This document shows positions 12,020 through 22,130 of a DNA stretch of 64,000 nucleotides, one piece after another. Position 1 is the first letter of the stretch, and the number at the start of each line of letters is the position of its first letter. Origin of the DNA: Calocera cornea HHB12733 (taxonomy: Eukaryota > Basidiomycota > Dacrymycetes > Dacrymycetales > Dacrymycetaceae). Location of the stretch: NCBI GenBank assembly GCA_001632435.1, contig KV423940.1, positions 171,349-235,348 on the forward strand. The letters run 5' to 3'. The position numbers and the translations under genes are program-made. Under the pieces are notes generated by a model. That model had not been told where the DNA came from. It worked only from the letters and a program-made list of their open reading frames with translations, and made no database searches.

Positions 12020-12978
12020 TCAGAGCACGTCGCTTGTGGATTCATACAGTACTTGTCCATCAGCCGTCTCTACTCGCTTGAAGTACTTTTTCTCGAGGAC
12101 CCCGTCTGTGTTCCCTTCTGATAGCACTACTCCATTTGCCGACATGTAGAATTTGATTCCCTCCGCCATAGCTTGGGGCACGTCAATGTAGATCAAGACA
12201 CCGTGTTTCGCGTGAGCGGCCCTCATGCCTGCAGACGATCAGCCCTCTGTCACGATCACCTCATCGAGATACACACCGCTGATAACGCCCTCTTCTCCTA
12301 GCTTCCCGGTTGCAAGATGAATGTGATTGCGTGCCATGCGGGAGAGCCCTGTCTTCTCTGGAGAAAATGTCGAAACAGTTCGTTGACAAGCAAGGAACAA
12401 ATGTACCTATTGCGGGCCAAGTCTGGCGGGCTGTGCCATGTACAGCAACAGGAAGCTCCTCCGCTGACTTGATCTCTCGAAGCTCCAGTTCTTCAACCTA
12501 GTAAGTGAGGAGCTCGAATGAGCACAAGATCGAACATCACATTGACTGGACTACCTTGAGACTGTGACCCTGACTTGCGCGAATCCACCAAGTTCCATCA
12601 GTCGGCTTGAGCTCTGTGTCACCTGGTTCGACAGTCTTTTCCGGCTCAAATATCAGCTGATATCTTTGTTTGTCGTTGTTCTTGACCAGCTCTTCCAAAA
12701 CAGAGAAGGTGACGCCCTTTAGCTTTGGGCGAGCCAGCTGAGTCCGCCGAGCTGTCAGCGACATGACAGGCGCAGCGAGATAAGTGCGTTACCAAATCGT
12801 CCACTTTGATATAGCCATCGGAGCGCATTTTCAGACTCTCCTTTTCAGCACCATGTCGTAATATGTATGAGAGCGTCTTGCTAATACGAACGTCTTCGGA
12901 ATCCTGAGGTCGTCCACGCAAGTTGGACTTTGGTTTCCCCCCCTTGGATTGTGTTGTGGGCTTCGATTCTGCACTCAT
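12020..12978 (-). CDS. TPT1: tRNA 2'-phosphotransferase (Tpt1/KptA family)
   Basis: Removes the 2'-phosphate left at the splice junction after tRNA ligation, using NAD+ and releasing ADP-ribose 1'',2''-cyclic phosphate. Signature elements appear in order: ISKTLSYILRHGAE, DGYIKVDDLV, AVHGTARQTWPAI, GLSRMARNHIHLATG and RAAHAKHGVLIYID, which supply the conserved Arg-His-Arg-Arg residues of the family. I chose ATG 12978 (MSAESKPTTQSKGGKP). An in-frame upstream ATG at 13191 would add about 70 residues rich in Arg/Ser, so a longer mitochondrial isoform is possible but unsupported. Four or five introns; one splices AI to EKTGLSRM and another ISG to MRAAHAK. Stop at 12020. It converges on the RTC4-like gene. 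Confidence 0.92.
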
Positions 12979-13304
12979 TCCGCGAAGTCCAGACACTGGC
13001 ACAGAATAGTGAAGCGATCTCGTCCCCCTTCTTAGTGAAGCAAAACGCAATAGGACTGAGTATGGACCAGCCAGAGTGCAATTCTTTGTTGAGCGAAGCA
13101 AAGTTGCAGCAACGGGCGCGGAAGCAAATGGTGATTCAGTGTGACCTGACCAGATAGTTAGACCTGAACGAGGAAAACGGATGAGATACATTGGTTATCC
13201 TAGCGCACAGGTAACAAAGACTGATGTGAAAGCTGAGAAGGACCGTAGCGAGTAATGACAATCGAGAGGGATATATATTGTAACGAACGAAAGGTAAGCA
13301 CTGA

Positions 13305-16300
13305 TCATGCAAAAGGATACTTCGACAGATTCAACCGCCCGACTGGCACCATTGGCGGAGGCGGAATAGGCCGACTCACAATGGAGCCGGACCGACCACG
13401 AGCTACTTGCTGTTGTAAATGGACTTTTGGGGCGTTGGATGGCTGGGCATCAATCGGCGGCGCGACGAACGGTGCGAGGATTTGCGTCGTACGCTTGCTG
13501 GACATCTCCAGTGCATCAGGTCCGAAGACCATCATGTGCAAATCATGATGACTGCGCTTCCACTTCCCTTTTCGCTCGGGTACTTGACTTGGAAGATCCT
13601 GATCGTCGGACCTCGGTACATCTGAAGGGAGGTCCTTGGAATCATCGCCGTTGATATGTACATGAGCGGTGGAGAGCAGGTCAGGCTTGACACTGGTCAG
13701 TGTGCAGTAGGTGTCATGCAGACGAACGACTCACGGGAGTGATCGGCGACGATGCTGTCTTGTACTTGGCCAGGACTTCAGCGGGTAAGGGAGGTACAGG
13801 TGGGATGTCCTGGCGAGTGCGACTCGACCTGTGTCGGTGTAGTGACTCTGCCAGACGATGATGATGCGCATGTTGAGAACCTCCGGTCGGACTTTGCGAC
13901 CTTGACGGAATCTGGACCTCCAGATGTGGGGCGCGATAAACCATGTCTACCACGTGCTGAGCGGTCGGATAGAGCTCGATGTGAGGATACTGCGTGGCAT
14001 ATACTTGGATATAAGGATATCGGTGCCCCAGTGCAACTCGGATGCTAGATTCAGCCGCCGTGGGCGACGGTGCCGTTATAATCCATCGATGTCCATCCGT
14101 TTCGGGGTAGATGGCCAGGTTTTCAGGATAGACAGGGGCGTAGATTCGCTGAGCAGAGTATGGATACCGATTCCACAGGGAGACATCCATGTCGAAGGTG
14201 GTTCTGGAGGCCATCCTGGGCTGGAGCTCCGGATATGCCACGACATGAGGATAGACAGATGCATATATGACCAGCCAAGGATAGCGCATGGAAGGCGCAG
14301 TAGGCTCAGACGTACTTCGCATGTCATTGGAAGCCGCACGTGCAACAGCGACAGCCGGGTAGATGATTATATCCGGATACTATAGAGTACGCTCAGCACA
14401 GTCCAACTTCCAAGTTTGAGGATGACGTACAATGCTCAAATTCTGCGCCATCCCCATGCGCGGGTCCGCCATACACGTGGATTGCTCGGGATATATCCGC
14501 AGATTTGGGTAGGCAGGCGCATATATCTCCATGAACGGGTAGGGAGGGTGGAGAGCAACCACAATGTTGCTTCTGGAGCCGACCAGAACAGCGTTGTTGG
14601 AAGCGGAGTCGACAGCAGGGTACAGATCGAACGAGGGGTATTGCGAAGCCGAGACGAACATTGGTGGAGCAGTCTGACGCACGGTAGGTATGGACGAAAC
14701 AATGACGGGATATATGTCGAAGTGAGGGTATTGAAGGCGTGAAAACGAAGGGGTGAGAGTAGAGTTCTTCCGATGGACCGAAGGATAAACCTCCACATGA
14801 GGATAAACAGACTTGTAAATGGTCAAGAGAGGATAGCGACTCTCGATCGCTATTGAAATTTTCTTCGGCCCGGAGGTGTAAGGCCACCCTTGAGCGAAGG
14901 CATCGACAGAGCGTGGCCACATGTTTGACTGATGGGTTGTCGTGGCTGGTGTCGACACAGCAGAACGCGCGGCCGCCAGTCCCTCGTCTCCCATGGTCGC
15001 CTTCATATAAGGCCAGCCAAACGAAGAATTATCCGGACGGTCGAATGGATCAGGGGGAGGAGGATTAGCATGTCCAGCACATGCGAGCGCTGGATAGGGT
15101 TCGAGGAATGGGTAAACGGCGCGGTAAAGATCGAAGAACCCGTACGCCTGTGAGGTAGCCAGTCGCCTCTGTTCCTGCGCATATAAATGTTGTTCTCCTA
15201 TCGCCCATCTGGACGAGCCGGCGGCGAAAGTTGGCACCTCGCAATAGGGCCAAACGACGGGCCGAAGTTCCTCCGGGAGTGGAGAGCTGGCACCCGTGCT
15301 CAATGCAGCGTTATCAGCGTCAAAGTTCGTCGAGATGCGGGAGGGATGGGGGCTTAGAAGACGGGCTCTGGGCGTCCACGGTACGTTCTCGACCATTCGC
15401 CAAGCCAAATCAGGCGAGTAGATGACGGTGCCTGATGAAGGCGAATCCGGCCAGTCGAGAGGCGAAGGCGGTCCCCAGGACGTTGCAATCACGGAGGGAC
15501 TTAGCATCGTCGGATCTTCGACGGTCCATTCCTCGATTACCGAGCTGCGCGGAGTTGTCGGGGGTGACAAATCGATAGGCGGGCCCGCGGAGGAGATAGA
15601 CCAGGTGAATTCGTCCAGGTTCAGCTCGTGCTCTACCTCTTGCTCCCCGTCGTTCTCAAGGTGCTCAGAGGTTGGCGCCGCGGGGTATGGCTCGTGAACG
15701 GGCTCATACTGGAATTCGACGGTTGACAAGTCGACGAAGCCATATGGCTCGTTTCCGAGCAGGAAATTGGCTGGGCTAGCAGGCGCGCTCTCGTCTCGCC
15801 ACTTCCGGATCCGGTCGTTAACATCCCTCGGTATCGGAGCCTCTGCGTTGGCATCGGCAAATCGATGATCCACGATGGTCGGGAGAACTTCTACTCGCGG
15901 AGCCGGCTCCACCATCGTCCGCGAGGAGCTCTCGATCGACTGCTTGCGAGAAACAGCCTGAATTGAAAGCGAGGAGACCCCGCGCTTGTCCAGGAGCGAA
16001 AGACGCTTCGGTGCTGGCTCCTTGACGGGTGTCGCCTCTGGCGGATCTTGATATTGCTCTTCCTCCCACGCATCAGGTTGCGAGGAGATGCTCGTCGTCA
16101 TGGTGCGGGGTATCGCAGTCATCCTACGGTGCGCTCGCAGCCAAGCATCGTACCACTTCGCCTTCTGCACATCGATGTCGAATTCGATATGACCGATGAC
16201 AGGGAAGTCTTGCGGACTGGTGGCATAGTCGTCTGGAATGAGGTACCTCCTCCATAGTACCATCCACGAGTCGTCTGTCACTCGAGGGGCGAACGACATC

Positions 16301-16855
16301 CCCTTCTCGTTGTAAAGAACGTAGCAACAGAGACCGGCTGTGCTGGGAAAGTTGAACTCCTTGGCTATCGCAGATAGCTGTTGGAAAAGCTGGAGTAGGG
16401 ATGAGCTATCGCATACATCATTGAGCTGCACCGCATACTGTATTGTGCAACGGCATAAGCGTTCCATTCGATTCCCGGCCAGCAGGTCCCGATGCACTCA
16501 TCGTGTCGAGATGCCCATCCTCGGCGATGATAGACGGTGCGGAAACGAGTACGAGCCAGCGGGACGGCAAGGCGCTGGGGCGCGAGTGGGTCGAGTCCAC
16601 AGACGATGAGTTGTAGGCGAGGGTCGCTATTCGCCTGAGCTTCACAGCGGTGGGATCCATTGCTGACATTGCTGAGTGGTGGTAGGTATGAGAGGCGCCT
16701 CTTCCGATGCCGACTACTTCAGGGCCGACAGCGGCCCCGTGCTCATAGAGCGTGGGGTCGGACATGTCATAGCTGTGCGAGGGTGTGCCGTGCAGGTGCC
16801 TCTTAAGGTCCTGGTCGCTTCCGAACGCCCGAGAGAGTGTAGGACGCGAGAACAT
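13305..16855 (-). CDS. Large Tyr-Pro tandem-repeat protein, unknown function
   Basis: About 1,000 residues, not matched to any named family I know. ATG 16855 begins MFSRPTLSRAFGSDQDLKRH. An N-terminal region of about 200 residues looks folded and helical (TIQYAVQLNDVCDSSSLLQL, FNFPSTAGLCCYVLYNEKG, VTDDSWMVLWRRYLIPDDYA). Then comes a long acidic Pro/Ser-rich segment. The C-terminal part holds the repeats: double units of the form YPxxxIYxxxYPxxxxYP (SRYPLLTIYKSVYPHVEVYP, PPYPFMEIYAPAYPNLRIYP, MRYPWLVIYASVYPHVVAYP, HRYPYIQVYATQYPHIELYP) and single units such as YPHFDIYP, YPSFDLYP and YPDIIIYP. An intron near 14382-14430 joins LSI to YPDIIIYP. Another near 13700-13740 leads to a last exon ending RPIPPPPMVPVGRLNLSKYP. 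The first intron (about 16470-16530) is least certain. No signal peptide or membrane helix seen. Confidence 0.75.
13930..14860 (-). repeat. Tyr-Pro protein repeat block (YPxxxIYxxxYPxxxxYP units)
   Basis: At least five double units and three single YPxxDIYP units lie in this coding stretch, with a more diverged copy (YGFFDLYRAVYPFLEPYP) upstream near 15110-15160. Spacers vary in length and sequence, so the repeats are old at DNA level but conserved in Tyr and Pro positions. Confidence 0.85.
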
Positions 16856-17034
16856 GATCGGGGGTGATCGCAGCTGGGTGTTGTTATGTGTACTGGTGAG
16901 CTATGCACGAAAACAGAAGATTGCGGACGGCCGAGCAGACGCACAGAACAGAAGATGGGAGTGATAGCCGGGAAGGGGTAGGCACAGACAAACAGACCAG
17001 GACGAGAGCACAAGCCAGGTGCTGTCCGAGATGG
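16856..17034. other. Leader/promoter side of the Tyr-Pro repeat gene
   Basis: Presumed 5' leader and promoter of the repeat protein gene. No other gene seen in it. Confidence 0.4.
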
Positions 17035-17730
17035 TCAGAAGAGAGAGGGCTGGAGAGGAGGGGTATTATTAAGGCAGAGACAACAACAGTCAGAGCGCGT
17101 CGTCGTCGTCGACGCCCGCGCTACACGACCGCGATTAGGGGATCCAGTGGGGCGCCGAGCGCCCGATTCGACGACGCGCATCAGGGCGTCGTCTTCGCGG
17201 TTGCACTGTTGCCGAGCCAATTGCGTGCCTGCGAAGCGCGGTACTGAATGTGCTGGACGGATGGAGCTCGCCTTGGTGGCCATCACAATATCCATGATGC
17301 CCATCGTCAAGGCGACTTCGCGGCTCTTCTTTCTGCGCAGAAAGAAGGTTGCTAACCAAGGGTCCTGCTTCCTGCCCGGATGCGTCGCCGAACTGTATAG
17401 CAGCTCAGGGTAGCCAAGAAGGGTCCATAGAAAAGAAGCACACACGGGAATAACCACAATGTAAACATTGTCGTGGGGGACCGGCGGCAAGTCACTCCCC
17501 TTGTCCTGGTCAGAGTTGCCCGCGTCACCGTGAGAAGAAGGTGTGGAGCTTAGCGTCCGGCCACGAACTACCATACGCCCGGCATCTAGTGTGCCAGCCC
17601 TATCAGCACCAGCCAGCTCAAGACATTGCCTGCATCTCGATTGCATGGGAATCTTTCTGAACGCGGCACACTTCACTTTATGCCTGATGTCTGAGCATCT
17701 GTTCACGCACGGGACACGAGCCTGGAGCAC
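17035..17730 (-). CDS. Doubtful open frame with one membrane-like segment, unidentified
   Basis: A 231-codon open frame from ATG 17730. It contains one hydrophobic stretch (VYIVVIPVCASFLWTLLGYP) followed by basic FFLRRKKSREVALTMG and a second weak hydrophobic run (IMDIVMA). No domain is recognised. The last 40 codons run into low-complexity Arg/Thr/Cys sequence, unlike a natural C-terminus, so the true end or an intron may lie earlier. A perfect 22-bp palindrome at 17326-17347 lies inside it. It could be an orphan single-pass membrane protein or chance coding potential in a 1.2 kb gap between better genes. Confidence 0.25.
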   Translation of the reverse strand: MLQARVPCVNRCSDIRHKVKCAAFRKIPMQSRCRQCLELAGADRAGTLDAGRMVVRGRTLSSTPSSHGDAGNSDQDKGSDLPPVPHDNVYIVVIPVCASFLWTLLGYPELLYSSATHPGRKQDPWLATFFLRRKKSREVALTMGIMDIVMATKASSIRPAHSVPRFAGTQLARQQCNREDDALMRVVESGARRPTGSPNRGRVARASTTTTRSDCCCLCLNNTPPLQPSLF

Positions 17731-18078
17731 GGATATTACTTGGCCGTTTCACTTGGTCGCCGCATCTCTTCTGAGGCAGCATGCATCTGCGCTTCCCTTC
17801 CCGTGGAGTCGATACGGCCGTAGTACTCGCCAGAACATACGTTCTTTGCTTGACTCGCAGGCCGTCCATGATCATGCGCGCTATCGCATTGTGCACCGGA
17901 CGACCATGGATCACACTCGTCGCCGGGGCATGTTTTTCGTTGACCGTGGGAGGAATTGTCTCAAGACATTGGGGAGAACCCGTCTGTGTACAGATAAGTA
18001 CATTCCCGGCGCGTCCTCTGCTCCTGTTCGCTTCCCCTGCGCTTCCTGCCACCTACAGCCCCCGGCCCGCACCGCAGC
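17731..18078. other. Gap upstream of the doubtful frame
   Basis: Open on both strands with no homology signal that I recognise. It lies just downstream of the stop of small paralogue A. Confidence 0.35.
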
Positions 18079-18527
18079 TCAATCAGCATACAGCTTCCCC
18101 TTCTCGCTATCCACGCTCGGGTTCTGCTGCTCCTCCCTCCTGTCCTGGCTCGCGAAGTTGCGCGGGTCGTCCCCACCCGTCGGACGGCCGTTACCGGGCA
18201 CCGCGTCCGTCGTCCGCATGGGCCGGGCGAGCGGGGGCTTGTCCGACTCTGGCGGTGGGTCGTCAGGCCCGGGTGGGGTGGGGCGGTCCCAGTGCTTAGC
18301 CTTGGGCGCAGCTGTGGAGGTCGTCAGGGCAGAGCTACGACAGGGAATGGGAAGTGCGTACGGAAGGGAGAGGACTTTGGATAGACCTGCCCGGGGTTCT
18401 CAGGCGTTTTTTCTGGGGCTAGGCCATCGCCTTTCTGGCCGGGGAACTTGGCGTCAGCTAGTGCTCCCGTCAGCGCCGACTAGCACAGAACACAAGGGAC
18501 AAGTGGCCCACCTTCCCAGAGTGACAT
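18079..18527 (-). CDS. Small hydrophilic protein, paralogue A of a tandem pair
   Basis: Hand-assembled model: exons 18527-18512, 18457-18362 and 18311-18079, 114 residues. The product begins MSLWEADAKFPGQKGDGLAP, continues EKTPENPGQVYPKSS, then KHWDRPTPPGP, DAVPGNGRPTGG and ends EEQQNPSVDSEKGKLYAD. The same order of motifs (ADAKFPGQ, NPGQVYPKS, DRPxP, AVPGxG, QNPSV) occurs in paralogue B at 19018-19492, and that conservation is the main evidence for both models. All splice sites are GT...AG. No signal peptide or membrane helix; the composition (Pro, Gly, Asp, Lys) suggests a disordered soluble protein. Family and function unknown. Confidence 0.75.
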
Positions 18528-19017
18528 GCTGGACTTGGGTGGTTCTGATAAATACGATCAAGGAACGAGGAGCTAGGTGGTCCGGGGGCAGTATGTACAA
18601 TTCAGTGGGAAACAGTCAAGTCGCTTGCAGAAGCTGATGTACTCAGATGCGAATAGGACCCTATTCTTAAGGGGTTGCATTCGTTGTGGCGACGTCATAT
18701 ATGAACGTCCCATGTACAGGGGATGGTCCCGGTCTTGTGGCGGTATATGGAGAATGGAGAATGGTACAGCAAGTGGAACGAGTGGACGGAGGGTCCTCCA
18801 CCATCGCCGGCGTGACCGGGCTCAGGAGAGCGGGAGAGGGCGGCATGATGCTGCCCTGACGCGGGACGGTACCAGCCATGCGGCATGACGCCGTCTGTGC
18901 GCCGATGGGCGCTTGCGGCGATACCGCGCCCCAGTCTCGGACCAACGATCGAATAGTGATGCATAGGATTGTATGGTAATTACAATTGCGGTTCACCTAG
19001 CGCTCTTTACTGGAGTT
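18528..19017. other. Spacer between the two small paralogues
   Basis: About 0.5 kb with no gene recognised. It contains the promoter of paralogue A and the 3' flank of paralogue B. Confidence 0.45.
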
Positions 19018-19492
19018 CTACTCAGTCTGGAAGCCCCCACCTCGCTCCTGGTTCACGCTCGGGTTCTGGCTCTCCTCAACCGCATCCTTACCTGCCATGC
19101 CCGCCGGGCCCGCCGGACCACCGGTTCCTGGGACAGCAGCGGTCGTCTTGGTAGGCTCGGGGAAGGGAGGCTTCCCCTGCTCGTGCTCTTCGGCGGGGAG
19201 CGGGCGGTCGTAGTGCTCTGAAGAGGGGGCGGCTGGATGTGGGTCAGCTTAGGCAAGCACGGATTACAGAGGACCGACATTGAGGATCGGACTTGGGATA
19301 CACCTGCAGCCGACTTCAACGACCAGTACCACCGCAACCTAGCAGCTTTGCGCACCTGTCCTGGGTTCTCGCGTGTCTTTGCTGGAGGGAGCCCCTCGCC
19401 GCTCTGACCAGGGAACTTCGCGTCGGCTGAAAGCCGAAGTCAGCACCCTTTCCAGCTGTGCAACTGAGTTGCTCACCGTCTCCTAGTGACAT
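19018..19492 (-). CDS. Small hydrophilic protein, paralogue B of a tandem pair
   Basis: Hand-assembled model: exons 19492-19477, 19426-19356, 19303-19279 and 19232-19018, 108 residues. It begins MSLGDADAKFPGQSGEGLPP, continues AKTRENPGQVYPKSD, then EHYDRPLPAEEHEQG, KTTAAVPGTGGPAG and ends EESQNPSVNQERGGGFQTE. It has one more intron (19304-19355) than paralogue A, placed inside the shared NPGQ-VYPKS block. A different frame over the last exon is also open for 100 codons, but only the frame used here aligns with paralogue A. Predicted disordered and soluble; function unknown. Confidence 0.75.
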
Positions 19493-19868
19493 GTTGTGTG
19501 ATAGAGTTGAATGAAGTGGTTGTCAAACACAAACAGATGATGGCCCGCCCAAACCTCTCGATTCGCCTACATGGCGCTCCCATCAGACGACGCTCGCGCA
19601 TCGACGCGGCGCTCCTCGCATACGTCATAGACCCTTCCGGCCTTCTCAGTGCGGGAGCTCTTGGCAACGCTCGGCTCCGGGGGCTTCTCGGACATCTCCG
19701 ATCCGAGGCGCCGCGGCAGGCTGCGGAGATGCGCGTCCCTCGCCGTGCTGGTCGAAACGACAACGACGATTTGGTTGTTCATCGTTTTCTGAGCAGAAAG
19801 GTCGGTCTGCACCGCTGAGTGTGACCACAACCCATTTTACTGGTGAACCACCAATAGTTTAGCCCCAA
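19493..19868. promoter_or_regulatory. Divergent promoter region between paralogue B and the TMEM14 gene
   Basis: About 0.38 kb between the two start codons. Open frames on both strands lack domain signatures. No specific binding site was assigned. Confidence 0.45.
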
Positions 19869-20337
19869 ATGGTGAGCTGAAAGCTTCCAAGCTGCACAGC
19901 GGGCCCGCCTCTCACGCCATGTACAGTCCGCTCATCCCGCTTTCACCATGGCCGCCCTGTGCATCGTTGGCGGTGTGACCGGCTGTAAGCTTGCATCCAC
20001 CAATCCACGGACCCCATCTAACTGAGCCTTCAGACATCCGTAGTCAGTCAGTCCCTTCGCTCATCGCGGGCTCCGGCGTCGGCGTCATCTACAGCTGGTC
20101 GGGCTACCAGATCCGTTCCGGCGGAGACTACGGCTACGAGGGTGCCCTCGGTGCGTTGCCCCTCTACTCTCTCCTCGTTCCGCCGCTCATGAACCACCAG
20201 CGGCGTCTGTCATCCTGTTCGGCGCCTCAGCGCCGCGTGCGGCCAAGGGGCCCATCCCGCTCTCGCTGACGATCGCCAGTGCGCTCGCAGGCGCGTACTA
20301 CGCGAAGCAGGTGTACGATTTCAAGTGGGCATCGTAG
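19869..20337 (+). CDS. TMEM14 family small membrane protein
   Basis: Four exons: 19869-19871, 19927-19984, 20034-20150 and 20201-20337, giving 104 residues. The first coding exon is only the ATG, spliced at GTGAGC to a second exon reading SAHPAFTMAALCIVGGVTG. The rest matches the Tmem14 (UPF0136) family: YIRSQSVPSLIAGSGVGVIY, then ASVILFGASAPRAAKGPIPL and a final helix ALAGAYYAKQVYDFK. About four short membrane helices are expected, with Gly/Ala-rich packing motifs. Animal TMEM14 proteins are mitochondrial, with TMEM14C linked to haem synthesis; the fungal role is not established. Beginning at the internal Met of exon 2 would lose the conserved HPAFT block, so the ATG-only exon is preferred. 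Confidence 0.88.
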
Positions 20338-20852
20338 ATTAGATCAGATCAGATCTACCTAACTGTCGCTCGCCTATCGGGTTTTGTGTAAAATAGGCTG
20401 GAATAAGAAACTCGCCGCTCCGTCTTGATCTCTCTTCGTCGTGCTGATGATCAGGCTGTGATTATTGAGTGCCTGACATACAATCTGGGAGGCGACCGCG
20501 CCATCATATCGAAGAATATTGGTCACCCTAGACAAAACACAAACAGCATTTGCATTCACCGACAGACAACGATGCTGACAACCATCAGCGGCTCACGCAA
20601 GCGCGTACGCATCAGCGGGGAGCACGTTCCTGATTTGAATCGTACAGCCACCCGGCCGGCAAGCCTCGGCATGCGCAGCCTTCTCGCCCACTGCCAAATG
20701 CGGCCCAAACGAGAGCCCCTTTGCATCTTGCCCAGTCGTTCGCGATACACCTGCTTGCTCGTGACCATCTTGGAGCTAAGACTGGCTGGAATCGATGACA
20801 GACAGACTACGAGCTTAGGCGACACGAAACAAAGGAATTATAGAGTGGAAGG
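20338..20852. other. Intergenic between TMEM14 and KEI1 genes
   Basis: Contains a short direct repeat of GATCA just after the TMEM14 stop (20338-20360) and otherwise the promoter of KEI1. No gene recognised. Confidence 0.45.
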
Positions 20853-21919
20853 ATGCGGCGTCCGTCACGGCCCGTGTGGCCGCTCACCAACTTCGTCGGC
20901 ATGGACCTGAAGACCGGTACGTCGGGTCGTTCGATAGATGCTCTGATCCTTTTCTGACCCGAACCTGAAGGAGTCACTGTCATACTGCTCTTCTCGGTGC
21001 GTTGTGCTCGTGGCGGCCCCAGTCAGATGTGGAAGGGCTGATGCCCCTAGTAGCTGCTCAACAAGGTCGCCGGTGTCTATGGCCTCATCACGATCGTCAC
21101 GGGCGGCAGTATCGCCCAGTTCAGCATGTACTTCTATTCTATTGTAGTTCTGGTGGCGATCTGGTGGATTGGTCTGCGGATAGTGCTCGCTGTACGCCTA
21201 GCTTGCCCACCTACATCCGGTGCATGCTGACTCTGAGCAGGAGCACCCGAAATACACCTTCTACATCGCCTACGCCTTCTTGCTGGACCACGCCATCAGT
21301 ACGATATGGCTCGCATACTTTGCACTGGAGTGGTGGGTCTACACACCGCACGATGGGCAGCGGGTTGCGAACTCGCCCGCGCAGGAGGCCCTCATAAAGA
21401 GTGTGCAGGGGCACAATATGTCCGATGAGGAGAGGGCGGTTGCGGCGCAGACAATATGGGATAACGAGAAGGGAACTGCTGGAGCGGTCGTGGCTATCAG
21501 CTGGTTGGTCAAGGTGCGCATATACGAGTCCGTAGGCCGCATATATGTGCTGAGGCATGGAGAAGTGGTACTTCATCGCGGTAGTCTTCTCGTACGCCCT
21601 GCGACTCCGCTCAGGCAACTACCACTCCCTCCCCTCCTCCAACGTACCTCTCTCCGCCCTGCCACATCCTGATCCCGACACTGGGCTCCTCTCAGAGGAA
21701 GAAGACGAAGAGATGGCGCTGCGGCAGATTCGTTCACCTGATTCGGCGCGCGAACCGGGCACGGCGACCAGTATGGGCAGCTTCCGTAGCGCGCCGTTGC
21801 GGATGAACGGGAACGGGGCGGGAAACGGCTCTCCGTACAGCGCTAGTCCTGGCAGGGCGCGGTTTGATCGAAGTGACGTGTTGTGGGAGCGAGAAGGAGA
21901 TGAGGAGGACGGCCCGTAG
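20853..21919 (+). CDS. KEI1: Inositol phosphorylceramide synthase regulatory subunit Kei1
   Basis: Golgi membrane partner of Aur1, required for making inositol phosphorylceramide, a fungal sphingolipid. ATG 20853 gives MRRPSRPVWPLTNFVGMDLK. Exons then join into TVILLFSLLNKVAGVYGLIT, GSIAQFSMYFYSIVVLVAIW, and HPKYTFYIAYAFLLDHAIST, the conserved four-helix core of the Kei1 (DUF1753) family. A later intron joins ISWLVK to KWYFIAVVFSYALRLRSGNY. The C-terminal tail is disordered and acidic (LLSEEEDEEMALRQ). Four short introns. The call is firm from the helix order and the HPKYTFY signature. Confidence 0.9.
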
Positions 21920-22130
21920 CGGTTGGCCAGGCTTTTGGCTTGGCTTGTGTAGAGCGACAGAGGCGGTGCATTTATCGGATCACTGTATCAATGCAATGGA
22001 TTATACCCGTGCACACGGGGCGCATACTCTGGACATCTGGCATTGCATTCAGCACACGGATGCGCACCATCCCTCTCAGAGCATACAGTACATATCGGAT
22101 AAGATACGACAGCCGTACTCCCTATCACCA

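Noticed and set aside
12979..13191. Upstream extension of TPT1 to an in-frame ATG at 13191
   Set aside because: Possible mitochondrial leader, but Tpt1 proteins normally start near the SAESK position and nothing else supports the longer form; noted only as an alternative.
17543..18637. Long plus-strand frame of 364 codons
   Set aside because: Overlaps the spliced small paralogue A on the other strand, which has paralogue support; the frame shows no domain and runs through its introns.
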